64,000 nt of DNA from Flavobacterium terrisoli (GTDB taxonomy: Bacteria > Bacteroidota > Bacteroidia > Flavobacteriales > Flavobacteriaceae). The translations under genes and the position numbers were made by a program. Positions 42,740 through 50,406 of this stretch are shown here, piece by piece. Numbering within the stretch: position 1 is the first letter of the stretch; each line of letters begins with the position of its first letter. The stretch spans positions 310,001 through 374,000 of the forward strand of contig NZ_JARGNA010000001.1 in NCBI RefSeq assembly GCF_030167905.1, given 5' to 3'. Below the pieces are notes generated by a model. That model was not told where the DNA came from and did no database searches. It saw only the letters and a list, made by a program, of their open reading frames with translations.

Positions 42740-43738
42740 TTATTGTTTGTTGTATGCCCATTTTAAATAGATAGAACCCCAAGTGAATCCACCACCAAAT
42801 GCTGCAAAAATTAAATTATCTCCTTTTTTAAATTGATTTTCGAAATCGCTCAACAACAAAGGTAATGTTGCTGAAGTAGTATTTCCATATTTTTGAATAT
42901 TTACCAATACTTTATCTTCATCCAGACCCATTCTGTTGGCTGTCGCGTCGATGATTCTTTTATTGGCCTGATGCGCGATTAACCAATTCACATCGTCTTT
43001 GGTTAAGTTGTTGCGCTCCATGATTTTTTCACTTACGTCCGCCATTCCTGAAACCGCGTATTTAAAAACTGTTTTTCCGTCCTGAAACACAAAGTGTTGT
43101 CCGTTTTCAACCGTTTCGGCTGATGGAGGAAGGATTGAACCACCGGCATCAATTTTTAGGTATTCCCTTCCGATTCCGTCGCTTCTCAAAAACTCATCCT
43201 GAAGACCAAGGCCTTCATAATTTGGTTCGAATAAAACCGCGCCGGCACCATCACCAAAGATGATACAAGTTGCTCTGTCGGTATAGTCAATGATAGAAGA
43301 CATTTTATCGGCACCAATCAAAAGTACTTTCTTGTATCTGCCTGATTGTATGTAGGCAGCTGCGTTTGACATTCCGAAAAGAAAACTCGAACAAGCGGCT
43401 TGTAAATCATAAGCAAAAGCGTTTACCGCGCCAATTTGCGTGGCAACATAAACACCGGTAGAAGCCACAGGCATATCCGGAGTTGCGGTCGCCATAATGA
43501 CCAAGTCGATTTCTTCGGGATTGATATTGGCTTTGGAAATTAGATCTTGAGCGGCTTTGATGGCCATAAAAGAAGTGCCTTTTCCTTTTTCTTTCAAAAG
43601 TCTTCTTTCTTTGATTCCGGTACGCGTGGTAATCCACTCGTCATTGGTATCAACCATGGTTTCCAGTACTTGATTTGAGAGTACAAATTCCGGAACATAA
43701 GCTCCAACTGCGGTAATTGCGGCTGTAATTGTAGTCAT
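42740..43738 (-). CDS. fabH: 3-oxoacyl-ACP synthase III
   Basis: A 332-aa ketoacyl synthase that starts fatty acid chains by condensing an acyl-CoA with malonyl-ACP. Cys116 lies in the active site LQAACSSFLFG, and the His and Asn lie in IAHQANKRI and YGNTTSAT. Length is normal. A terminator-like hairpin at 43853-43878 separates it from rpmF upstream, so fabH-accB-accC probably have their own promoter in the 43739-43852 gap. Confidence 0.95.
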   Translation of the reverse strand: MTTITAAITAVGAYVPEFVLSNQVLETMVDTNDEWITTRTGIKERRLLKEKGKGTSFMAIKAAQDLISKANINPEEIDLVIMATATPDMPVASTGVYVATQIGAVNAFAYDLQAACSSFLFGMSNAAAYIQSGRYKKVLLIGADKMSSIIDYTDRATCIIFGDGAGAVLFEPNYEGLGLQDEFLRSDGIGREYLKIDAGGSILPPSAETVENGQHFVFQDGKTVFKYAVSGMADVSEKIMERNNLTKDDVNWLIAHQANKRIIDATANRMGLDEDKVLVNIQKYGNTTSATLPLLLSDFENQFKKGDNLIFAAFGGGFTWGSIYLKWAYNKQ

Positions 43739-43852
43739 AAAAATGGTATTTTTCCTGTCGGTTTTTTTAAACCGAAAAGTTGTGGAAATTACAAAAAAAA
43801 ATTATACCTAAGGTGATTAGGATTGGATATTTCTTAAAATTAATTAAAACAA

Positions 43853-43878
43853 AAAACTCCCACATAGTGAGAGTTTGT
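43853..43878 (-). terminator. terminator or attenuator between rpmF and fabH
   Basis: AAACTCccCAC/GTGaGAGTTT type stem (43856-43875). On the minus strand it is followed by TTTTTTGTTTT. It may only partially uncouple fabH from the upstream rpmF transcript. Confidence 0.65.
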
Positions 43879-43896
43879 TTTGTAAAAAAACCTTAA

Positions 43897-44091
43897 TTAA
43901 GCAACAGCCACTGATTTATCAATAACTACTTGTCCTCTGTAATACATTTTACCTTCATGCCAGTAAGCTCTGTGGTATAAATGTGCTTCTCCAGTTACTG
44001 GGCAAGTTGCGATTTGAGCAACAGTTGCTTTGTAATGAGTTCTTCTTTTATCTCTTCTCGTTTTCGAAATCTTTCTCTTAGGATGTGCCAT
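43897..44091 (-). CDS. rpmF: 50S ribosomal protein L32
   Basis: A 64-aa basic protein with the characteristic [18 protein letters not shown]-terminus and the [18 protein letters not shown]-terminal half. Only one Cys remains, so it is a non-zinc (C-minus) L32. It is encoded 9 bp after yceD, the near-universal rpmF partner. Confidence 0.95.
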   Translation of the reverse strand: MAHPKRKISKTRRDKRRTHYKATVAQIATCPVTGEAHLYHRAYWHEGKMYYRGQVVIDKSVAVA

Positions 44092-44100
44092 TGTACTATA

Positions 44101-44640
44101 TTATTTATCCGTTAATAGTTGTTTTAATTTGTCCCAACGTGGGTCAATATCATCTTCTTTTTTTACTTCTTTTGCGTCTTTGACTTGTAATTCGTTTAAT
44201 TTTTGCAATGCTTCAGTTTGTAATGTGCCGTCTTTTACGCCGGGATGAACCCTTTTTTGCGGTATGGACAATACAATCATTTCATAAATGTATTGCGATA
44301 AATCGATCTGATGTTCACCATGTGGCAAAATCAACAATTCATCATTGTCATTGTTGAATTCGTCACCAAACTGTACTACCAATTTAATTTTTCCTTTAAC
44401 AGGTAAATCAAATGGTTCTCCGGTTAAGTCACAAGGAACGTTAACGGTTCCTTTGTGTTTAAAGCTGATTTCCAGCATGGTTGTCTTTTTTTCCAAGACC
44501 ACATCTGCTGTTATGTCGCAACTTTCGAATTCATCAAAACTAAATTCGTCAAAGAACTTTTTGTTTATTTTAAATTCAAACTGATGCTTTCCTAATTTTA
44601 ACCCTACAAAAGGAATTAAATATTCATTTGTACTTTTCAT
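44101..44640 (-). CDS. YceD/DUF177 family protein
   Basis: A 179-aa protein of the DUF177 family, placed as usual directly before rpmF. Conserved features are the CDITADV and CDLTGEPFDLP Cys/Asp blocks and the C-terminal DPRWDKLKQL. It is linked to 23S rRNA accumulation in plants and bacteria. It has its own promoter candidate at 44675-44682, 35 bp upstream of the start. Confidence 0.88.
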   Translation of the reverse strand: MKSTNEYLIPFVGLKLGKHQFEFKINKKFFDEFSFDEFESCDITADVVLEKKTTMLEISFKHKGTVNVPCDLTGEPFDLPVKGKIKLVVQFGDEFNNDNDELLILPHGEHQIDLSQYIYEMIVLSIPQKRVHPGVKDGTLQTEALQKLNELQVKDAKEVKKEDDIDPRWDKLKQLLTDK

Positions 44641-44656
44641 CTAAACAACAATTTGA

Positions 44657-44682
44657 CCCGAAGTTTCGGGAGTGCAAAGATA
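44657..44682 (-). promoter_or_regulatory. promoter box and 5'-leader hairpin of yceD-rpmF
   Basis: On the minus strand TATCTTTG (44675-44682) matches the TAnnTTTG box. Immediately downstream, near the expected transcript start, CCCGAA/TTCGGG (44657-44670) forms a tight hairpin in the leader. A palindrome ATTGGAATTCCAAT (44691-44704) lies just upstream. Confidence 0.5.
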
Positions 44683-44725
44683 TAAAATTATTGGAATTCC
44701 AATAACCTTATGAACATTTTTTTGT

Positions 44726-45772
44726 TTATAACTGTTTTTCTTTTGTTTTCAAGGGGTTTTTGCTGATTTCCTGGTATTGAAATCTCGAATTATAGATATC
44801 AATCGCAGTATAAATTGCTTCCTTGAACGAATTATGGTCGGCAACTCCTTTTCCGGCAATCTCATATGCCGTTCCGTGATCGGGAGAAGTTCTTACTTTA
44901 TTTAAACCGGCAGTATAATTTACGCCATTCCCAAAAGACAATGTTTTAAACGGAATCAAACCTTGATCGTGGTAAGTGGCTACCACTGCATCATATTTTT
45001 CATATTGGTTACTGCCAAAAAAACCATCAGCAGCAAACGGACCAAAAACCAAAGTGCCTTTGTCGAATAATTTTTTTAAGGTTGGTTTCAAAATTTCATC
45101 ATCTTCCTTGCCAATTACGCCATTGTCTCCGGCATGCGGATTCAAAGCCAATACCGCAATTTTAGGTTTGTTGATGCCAAAATCCTGAATCAAAGATTGC
45201 TTTACGGTTTCCACTTTTTGGGTAATCAACTTTTCAGTCAAATGTTTGGCCACCTCATTTACCGGAATGTGATCGGTTAATAAACCAACTCTCAGATTGT
45301 CCTGAACCATCAGCATCAAAGCATTTCCTTCCAATTCCTGGTCTAAATAATCAGTATGTCCCGGGAATTTAAATTCTTCCGATTGAATGTTGTATTTGTT
45401 GATTGGTGCCGTTACTAAAATGTCAACCTGGTTTTCCTTTAGGGCTTTGGTGGCGGCAACAAATGATTTTATGGCATACTTACCAATGTTTTCATCGTTG
45501 GTTCCGAAATTCAAATCGACACCTTCGCGCCAAATGTTCAGCACATTTACTTTCCCGACAACAACCTGTTCTATTTTATCAATCCCGTGAAGCGGCAAAT
45601 TTAGCTCCAGTGTTTTTTTGATAAACGAAAGCACTTTTACATTGGCAAAAATAACCGGCGTGCAAAGCTCCAACATTCTGGAGTCTTCAAAAGTCTTAAG
45701 GATTACTTCGCTTCCAATACCGTTTAAATCTCCAATCGAAATTCCAACGATTATATTTTCTGCTTTTTTCAT
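44726..45772 (-). CDS. pdxA: 4-hydroxythreonine-4-phosphate dehydrogenase
   Basis: A 348-aa enzyme of the DXP-dependent pyridoxal 5'-phosphate pathway; it oxidises 4-hydroxythreonine 4-phosphate. Markers are GISIGDLNGIGSE at the N-terminus, the metal-binding His in GHTDYL and in YHDQGLIPFK, and RTSPDHGTAYEIAGKG. It starts 60 bp from the divergent ribE; the minus-strand TAAATTTG box at 45809-45816 may be its -7 element. Confidence 0.94.
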   Translation of the reverse strand: MKKAENIIVGISIGDLNGIGSEVILKTFEDSRMLELCTPVIFANVKVLSFIKKTLELNLPLHGIDKIEQVVVGKVNVLNIWREGVDLNFGTNDENIGKYAIKSFVAATKALKENQVDILVTAPINKYNIQSEEFKFPGHTDYLDQELEGNALMLMVQDNLRVGLLTDHIPVNEVAKHLTEKLITQKVETVKQSLIQDFGINKPKIAVLALNPHAGDNGVIGKEDDEILKPTLKKLFDKGTLVFGPFAADGFFGSNQYEKYDAVVATYHDQGLIPFKTLSFGNGVNYTAGLNKVRTSPDHGTAYEIAGKGVADHNSFKEAIYTAIDIYNSRFQYQEISKNPLKTKEKQL

Positions 45773-45832
45773 AAGAAGGACTAGTTATTTATTGCTAATT
45801 TTGAAGTGCAAATTTAGTAAAATAAAACCATA

Positions 45833-46420
45833 ATGTTTACAGGAATAATTGAAACCCTTGGAATTATAAAAGAAATAAAAAAAGACAACGATAATCTCCA
45901 TGTTACGGTTTCATCATCGATCACCAATGAACTAAAAATAGACCAAAGCGTATCTCATAATGGTGTTTGTCTTACGGTTGTGGCCATTAACAATGACGAG
46001 TTTACAGTAACCGCTATCCGGGAAACCATTGAGAAAACAAATCTCGGAGATTGGAAAACGGGAGATTTGATCAATTTAGAGCGCGCGATGAAATTGGGCG
46101 ACCGATTGGATGGCCATATTGTTCAAGGGCATGTGGACCAAACGGGAGTCTGTAAATCGATTGAGGAAGCCAATGGGAGTTGGTATTTTACTTTTGAATA
46201 TGAATCCAAATTAAACAATATCACCATAGAAAAAGGATCGATTACGGTTAACGGTGTCAGTCTTACAGTGGTCAATTCAAAAGAAAATGAATTTAGCGTG
46301 GCCATTATTCCGTATACCTACGAGTATACCAATTTTAAAAATTTCAAAATTGGCACAAAAATCAATTTAGAATTTGATGTTGTGGGAAAATACGTTGCGA
46401 GATTGTACTCTTTGAGATAA
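45833..46420 (+). CDS. ribE: riboflavin synthase alpha chain
   Basis: A 195-aa enzyme with the expected two tandem lumazine-binding domains: MFTGIIETLG begins the first and DLGxxxGHxxxGHVDQTG-type DGHIVQGHVDQTG closes it. The second half repeats the pattern (TVNGVSLTVV versus SHNGVCLTVV). It dismutates 6,7-dimethyl-8-ribityllumazine to riboflavin. Divergent from pdxA, ends at the bidirectional terminator. Confidence 0.94.
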   Translation: MFTGIIETLGIIKEIKKDNDNLHVTVSSSITNELKIDQSVSHNGVCLTVVAINNDEFTVTAIRETIEKTNLGDWKTGDLINLERAMKLGDRLDGHIVQGHVDQTGVCKSIEEANGSWYFTFEYESKLNNITIEKGSITVNGVSLTVVNSKENEFSVAIIPYTYEYTNFKNFKIGTKINLEFDVVGKYVARLYSLR

Positions 46421-46447
46421 CAACTTTAAAAATTCGCGCATTTAAAA

Positions 46448-46484
46448 AGAAAAAAGCATCCTTTTATAGGGATGCTTTTTTTAT
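46448..46484. terminator. bidirectional terminator overlapping the small ORF's 3' end
   Basis: AAAAAAGCATCC/GGATGCTTTTTT with a short loop. It ends ribE (+) and, on the other strand, includes the last codons and stop of the 46464 gene. Confidence 0.85.
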
Positions 46485-46679
46485 GTTGGATTTGTAAATT
46501 TTATAACAACCGAAGAGTAATGAAATGACCATCAATAACAATACACCTCCGTCCAAAGGCAAGCCTGGCGGCGGTGGAGGAGTTGATGGCGGTGGTGGTG
46601 GTGGTGCCGCAAACGCATTTGTTAGCGACAAAAATAACACGGCCAGAATGATGATTTTTCTATTCGGGACAATTTTCAT
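46464..46679 (-). CDS. small proline-rich protein with PID-CTERM-like sorting tail
   Basis: A 71-aa protein: signal peptide (MKIVPNRKIIILAVLFLSLTNAFA), a run of prolines broken by ST, then GLPLDGGVLLLMVISLLFG and a short Lys-rich tail. The P-G-LP-LD-GG, hydrophobic helix, basic tail order matches the flavobacterial PID-CTERM protein-sorting motif, with Leu-Asp for Ile-Asp. Almost nothing else is left of the mature protein, so it could be a minimal sorting substrate. Its stop lies inside the terminator hairpin. Confidence 0.7.
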   Translation of the reverse strand: MKIVPNRKIIILAVLFLSLTNAFAAPPPPPPSTPPPPPGLPLDGGVLLLMVISLLFGCYKIYKSNIKKASL

Positions 46680-46863
46680 AGTGCGTAAAAGTATAAAAAA
46701 AATCTAATCACCAAAATAAATTAATTATTTAATCCATTAAGTTAATAGAAAATTAATGTGCAAAAGTACTTATTCCAGAGCAAATTACTGATTTTATTCT
46801 AAAAATAATGACAAAAGCTTATTTCTATAAACGATAAATTTCCCTTTTCGGTTTTTAAAACCG

Positions 46864-46894
46864 ATAAAAAAAGACCTCTTTTTAGGAGGTCTTT
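46864..46894 (-). terminator. terminator after the tRNA gene
   Basis: On the minus strand AAGACCTC/GAGGTCTT with a 7-nt loop, followed by seven T. It lies 8 bp past the 3' end of the tRNA. Confidence 0.85.
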
Positions 46895-46902
46895 CAATTC
46901 TG

Positions 46903-46976
46903 TGGTCCCACTTGGGCTCGAACCAAGGACCACCTGATTATGAGTCAGGTGCTCTAACCAACTGAGCTATAGGACC
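46903..46976 (-). tRNA. tRNA with CAU anticodon (Met, or Ile2 if lysidine-modified)
   Basis: A full 74-nt cloverleaf on the minus strand. Acceptor GGTCCTA pairs with TGGGACC (one G-T), the D loop has AGCTCAGTTGGTTAGAGC, the anticodon stem CCTGA/TCAGG holds the loop CTCATAA, and the T loop is TTCGAGC. CCA is not encoded. CAU is shared by Met and lysidine Ile2 tRNAs; pairs C4-G69 and C5-G68 are those used by TilS in E. coli Ile2, so Ile2 is a real option. Confidence 0.9.
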
Positions 46977-47082
46977 AGTTTACTTCACTGACTTTTATTG
47001 GTTTTGGAGTTCAGTGAATAAAGCCACGGCTTTATTTAGAGGTTGCAATATTACCACTAATTTTTTTTCGTTGCAACTATTT

Positions 47083-47484
47083 TTATGGTATTTCTTGACA
47101 AAGCTCAATCAAAACACCGTTTGTTCCTTTGGGGTGTAAAAACGCAACCAGTTTGTTATCGGCGCCTTTTTTTGGGGTTTCATTGAGAATGATGAAGCCT
47201 TCATTTTTCAGGCGCTCCATTTCGGAAACAATATCTTCCACATCAAAAGCGATATGGTGAATGCCTTCGCCTTTCTTCTCCAGGAATTTTGCAATCGGGC
47301 TTTCAGGATTGGTGGCTTCGAGAAGTTCTATTTTGTTTGGGCCATTCATAAAAAAGGAAGTTTTTACGCCTTCGCTGGCGACTTCTTCCTCTTTATAAGG
47401 TGGATTTCCAAATATTTTTTCAAAGAGCAGATTGGAAGTTTCCAAACTTTTTACAGCAATGCCGATATGTTCTATTTTTTTCAT
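47083..47484 (-). CDS. mce: methylmalonyl-CoA epimerase
   Basis: A 133-aa vicinal-oxygen-chelate protein when started at ATG 47484 (MKKIEHIGIAVKS); the frame reaches 47514. Metal-binding His8 lies in the N-terminal HIGIAV, and the second His in GIHHIAFDVED. It interconverts (S)- and (R)-methylmalonyl-CoA in propionate or branched-chain metabolism, next to mutase enzymes elsewhere in the genome. Divergent from rbfA, with a structured element between. Confidence 0.92.
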   Translation of the reverse strand: MKKIEHIGIAVKSLETSNLLFEKIFGNPPYKEEEVASEGVKTSFFMNGPNKIELLEATNPESPIAKFLEKKGEGIHHIAFDVEDIVSEMERLKNEGFIILNETPKKGADNKLVAFLHPKGTNGVLIELCQEIP

Positions 47485-47536
47485 GATTGTGGATTGGAAC
47501 GACAAAGTTAACAAAAATTCAAATGGTTTCTTTTTT

Positions 47537-47614
47537 TAGCCCTGATGGCAGTGGCACTAAAGTATAACGAACAGCAGGAAAAGGGCTTCCAAAAAAGCCA
47601 AAACTTTCGCTTCT
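47537..47614 (+). ncRNA. structured intergenic element with competing stems, copy A
   Basis: AGCCC (47538-47542) can pair with GGGCT (47583-47587). The overlapping GGCTT (47584-47588) can instead pair with AAGCC (47595-47599). Order, 45-nt spacing, GGCAC and AGC-GGAAAA words and the TTTCGCTTCT end agree with the copy at 11527-11605. It ends 37 bp before the rbfA ATG. The transcribed strand and function are not known. Confidence 0.45.
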
Positions 47615-47638
47615 GAGCATTATAAAAATTTAAAATCG

Positions 47639-47646
47639 TATTTTTG
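47639..47646 (+). promoter_or_regulatory. -7 box immediately before rbfA
   Basis: TATTTTTG matches TAnnTTTG but ends only 4 bp before the rbfA ATG. If used, the message would be leaderless or nearly so. Confidence 0.45.
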
Positions 47647-47650
47647 CCCC

Positions 47651-48043
47651 ATGGAAACGAACAGACAGAAAAAAATTGGCAGTGTGTTGCAAAAGGATTT
47701 GGTAGATATTCTTCAAGGTGAAGTGCGCAAAAATGGCATTACCAATTTGGTGATTTCAGTTTCTAAAGTGAGCGTAACGACTGATTTATCGATTGCCAAA
47801 GTGTATTTGAGCGTTTTCCCGCAGGACAAAGCTGTTGAATTGCTCGAAGCTGTAAAAACCAATGCGCCTTTAATCAAGCACGATTTGTCGCAAAGGGTAA
47901 AACTACAATTGCGCAAAGTGCCGAATCTTGCCTTTTACATTGACGATTCGTTGGATTATATCGAAAAGATTGACAATGCCTTAGCGGGCAAAGAAAATCC
48001 GATAGAAAACCGTGATCTTTTAGACAAACGCAAGAAGTTTTAA
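47651..48043 (+). CDS. rbfA: ribosome-binding factor A
   Basis: A 130-aa KH-like protein needed for 30S maturation and 16S processing. METNRQKKIGSVLQKDLVDILQ is the typical N-terminus, and the middle has VSVTTDLSIAKVYLSVF. The start at 47651 fits family alignments. The FtsX-like permease gene begins 3 bp after its stop. Confidence 0.94.
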   Translation: METNRQKKIGSVLQKDLVDILQGEVRKNGITNLVISVSKVSVTTDLSIAKVYLSVFPQDKAVELLEAVKTNAPLIKHDLSQRVKLQLRKVPNLAFYIDDSLDYIEKIDNALAGKENPIENRDLLDKRKKF

Positions 48044-48046
48044 AAG

Positions 48047-49246
48047 TTGAACTTCTCGCTTTACATAGCCAAACGTTACCTTTTTAGCAAAAGTAAAAAC
48101 AATGCTATCAATATTATTACGGGTATCGCTTCGGCCGGAATTATCGTAGGCGCCATGGCTTTGTTTGTGGTGCTTTCTGTTTTTAGCGGGTTGCGCGTTT
48201 TTAGTTTGTCTTTCTCCAACGATTTTGACCCCGATTTAAAAGTCAATCCGATTGCCGGAAAATCATTTACGTTTTCACCAAATCAGGAAAACCAACTTGC
48301 AGCCATAGAAGGAGTTGCTTCTTATAGTAAAGTGGTCGAAGAACGTGTGCTTTTCTTTTTTGACGGCAAAGAACAGGTAACTTATTTGAAAGGAGTTGAT
48401 GCGAATTTCACTAAAACCAATGTGGTCGATCAGAACCTGGTGAACGGAAAATGGTTAGAACCCAAAACGATACAGGTGGTGATTGGTTATGGCATTTCAG
48501 AGAAATTGTCGTTGGGGCTTTTTGATTTCAACAATCCGTTTGAGGTTTATGTACCTAGAAAAGGGAAAGGTGTTATTGAAAGCGAAGCCGAAGCGTTTAA
48601 CAAAGCCAAGTTGATTCCGATTGGAATTTATGCCATCAGTGAGGATTTAGACAGCAAATATGTGTTTTGTGATTTGAATTTGGCCCAGTATTTATTGGAA
48701 TTAAAATCAAATCAGATTTCGGGATTGGAAATTAAGCTGAAACCCGAAGCGGAAGAAGCAGTTGTCATTGAAAAACTGAATCAATTTTTCCAAAATAAAG
48801 TCGAGATTAAAAACCGGGCACAGCAAAACGCAACCTTATACAAAATGCTGAATACCGAGAATATTGCGGTGTATTTAATCTTTACTTTGGTCATTATCAT
48901 AGCGCTTTTCAACTTAATCGGCGCACTGATTATGATGGTTTTGGACAAAAAAGCCAATTTGAAGACACTTTACAATCTGGGTTCCGAAATCAAGGATTTG
49001 AAGAAAATATTTCTGTTACAAGGCAGTTTGCTGAGTGTTATCGGCGGTGTTATCGGATTGCTTTTGGGGATAATTATTGTCGTCCTTCAACAGCAGTTTA
49101 GCCTCGTTATGATTACCGAAACCTTGGCTTATCCTGTGGTTTTCAGTTTTCAGAATGTGTTGATTGTTTTTCTTACGATAGTTTCCCTTGGTATTCTTTC
49201 CAGTTGGATTGCGAGTACGAGAGTAACTAAAAAGCTATTGGATTAA
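48047..49246 (+). CDS. FtsX/LolE-type ABC transporter permease
   Basis: A 399-aa membrane protein of the MacB/FtsX/LolCE type: N-terminal helix (about residues 20-45), a periplasmic MacB_PCD domain (about 50-270), then three helices near residues 275-305, 320-355 and 365-390. It starts with TTG (48047), 3 bp after rbfA. No ATPase gene is adjacent. The Lol lipoprotein-export or a related role is inferred from family layout. Confidence 0.88.
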   Translation: MNFSLYIAKRYLFSKSKNNAINIITGIASAGIIVGAMALFVVLSVFSGLRVFSLSFSNDFDPDLKVNPIAGKSFTFSPNQENQLAAIEGVASYSKVVEERVLFFFDGKEQVTYLKGVDANFTKTNVVDQNLVNGKWLEPKTIQVVIGYGISEKLSLGLFDFNNPFEVYVPRKGKGVIESEAEAFNKAKLIPIGIYAISEDLDSKYVFCDLNLAQYLLELKSNQISGLEIKLKPEAEEAVVIEKLNQFFQNKVEIKNRAQQNATLYKMLNTENIAVYLIFTLVIIIALFNLIGALIMMVLDKKANLKTLYNLGSEIKDLKKIFLLQGSLLSVIGGVIGLLLGIIIVVLQQQFSLVMITETLAYPVVFSFQNVLIVFLTIVSLGILSSWIASTRVTKKLLD

Positions 49247-50235
49247 ACAAACTGATAACCCGAATATACCTCCTGAATTTCATCCAAAGCCTTGAACAAA
49301 GCTTCCGCAGATTCAAGCGTAACCAATTTTAAACGGTGCTCCTTAAAGTTGGGTATGCCTTTAAAGTAATTGGTATAATGACGGCGCATTTCCACGATGC
49401 CCACGCGTTCGCCTTTCCAGTCCATCGACCAGGTCAAATGATTTCGAGCGGCTTCAATTCGATCCGACATTGTGGGTTGTGCTAAATGCTCTCCGGTTTT
49501 GAAATAATGCTTGATTTCGTTAAAAATCCACGGATAACCAATCGCAGCACGGCCAATCATCATTCCGTCAAGTCCGTATTTGTTTTTGTATTCCAATGCT
49601 TTTTCAGGCGAATCAATGTCGCCGTTACCAAAGATAGGCATCGTAATTCTTGGGTTTTCCTTAATGCGTTGGATGTGTGACCAATCAGAATGGCCTTTAT
49701 ACATTTGGGCACGGGTTCGGGCGTGAACCGTCAAGGCTTGTACGCCTATATCCTGTAAACGTTCGGCGACTTCATCAATATTGATGGAGTTTTCGTCCCA
49801 TCCCAAACGGGTTTTCACCGTTACTGGAAGATTGGTTCCCTTGATGACCGCTTTGGTCAGGCGCACCATCAAATCTACATCTTTTAAAACACCGGCGCCG
49901 GCGCCTTTGCAGACTACCTTTTTCACCGGGCAACCGAAATTAATATCGACCAAATCGGGCTGCACTGCATCAACAATTCTTGATGACATTTCCATTGCTT
50001 CTTCATCACCACCGAAAATCTGAATCCCAACCGGTCTTTCATAATCGAAGATGTCCAACTTCATTCGGCTTTTCATCGCATCGCGAATCAACCCTTCAGA
50101 AGAAATAAATTCCGAGTACATCAAATCTGCTCCGTGCAACTTGCACAATCTGCGGAATGGCGGATCGCTCACGTCTTCCATAGGCGCAAGTAACAAAGGG
50201 AAATCAGGTAATTCTATGTTGCCGATTTTGGGCAT
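49243..50235 (-). CDS. dusB: tRNA-dihydrouridine synthase (DusB-type)
   Basis: A 330-aa FMN-dependent enzyme that reduces specific uridines in tRNA D loops. Landmarks are LLLAPMEDVSDPPFRR (FMN-binding start), NFGCPVKKVVCKGAGA with the catalytic Cys region, KTRLGW and FGNGDI. Tail-to-tail with the permease gene, overlapping by 4 bp at the stops. A minus-strand TACCTTTG box lies at 50256-50263, about 20 bp upstream of the start. Confidence 0.93.
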   Translation of the reverse strand: MPKIGNIELPDFPLLLAPMEDVSDPPFRRLCKLHGADLMYSEFISSEGLIRDAMKSRMKLDIFDYERPVGIQIFGGDEEAMEMSSRIVDAVQPDLVDINFGCPVKKVVCKGAGAGVLKDVDLMVRLTKAVIKGTNLPVTVKTRLGWDENSINIDEVAERLQDIGVQALTVHARTRAQMYKGHSDWSHIQRIKENPRITMPIFGNGDIDSPEKALEYKNKYGLDGMMIGRAAIGYPWIFNEIKHYFKTGEHLAQPTMSDRIEAARNHLTWSMDWKGERVGIVEMRRHYTNYFKGIPNFKEHRLKLVTLESAEALFKALDEIQEVYSGYQFV

Positions 50236-50255
50236 TGATTCAATTTAATTTTTTG

Positions 50256-50263
50256 CAAAGGTA
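50256..50263 (-). promoter_or_regulatory. -7 box of dusB
   Basis: CAAAGGTA on the plus strand, i.e. TACCTTTG on the minus, 21 bp upstream of the dusB ATG. Confidence 0.45.
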
Positions 50264-50406
50264 AAAATCTATTATTAATAACTCTTAAATGATTATTAAT
50301 CTTCAATTTATGGAAATAAAATTATAAACAAAGTGAATGATATATAAGAAAAAACATTAAATTTGAGTTCTAGTCAACTTTAAACCAACCAATTAAAATT
50401 ATTATC

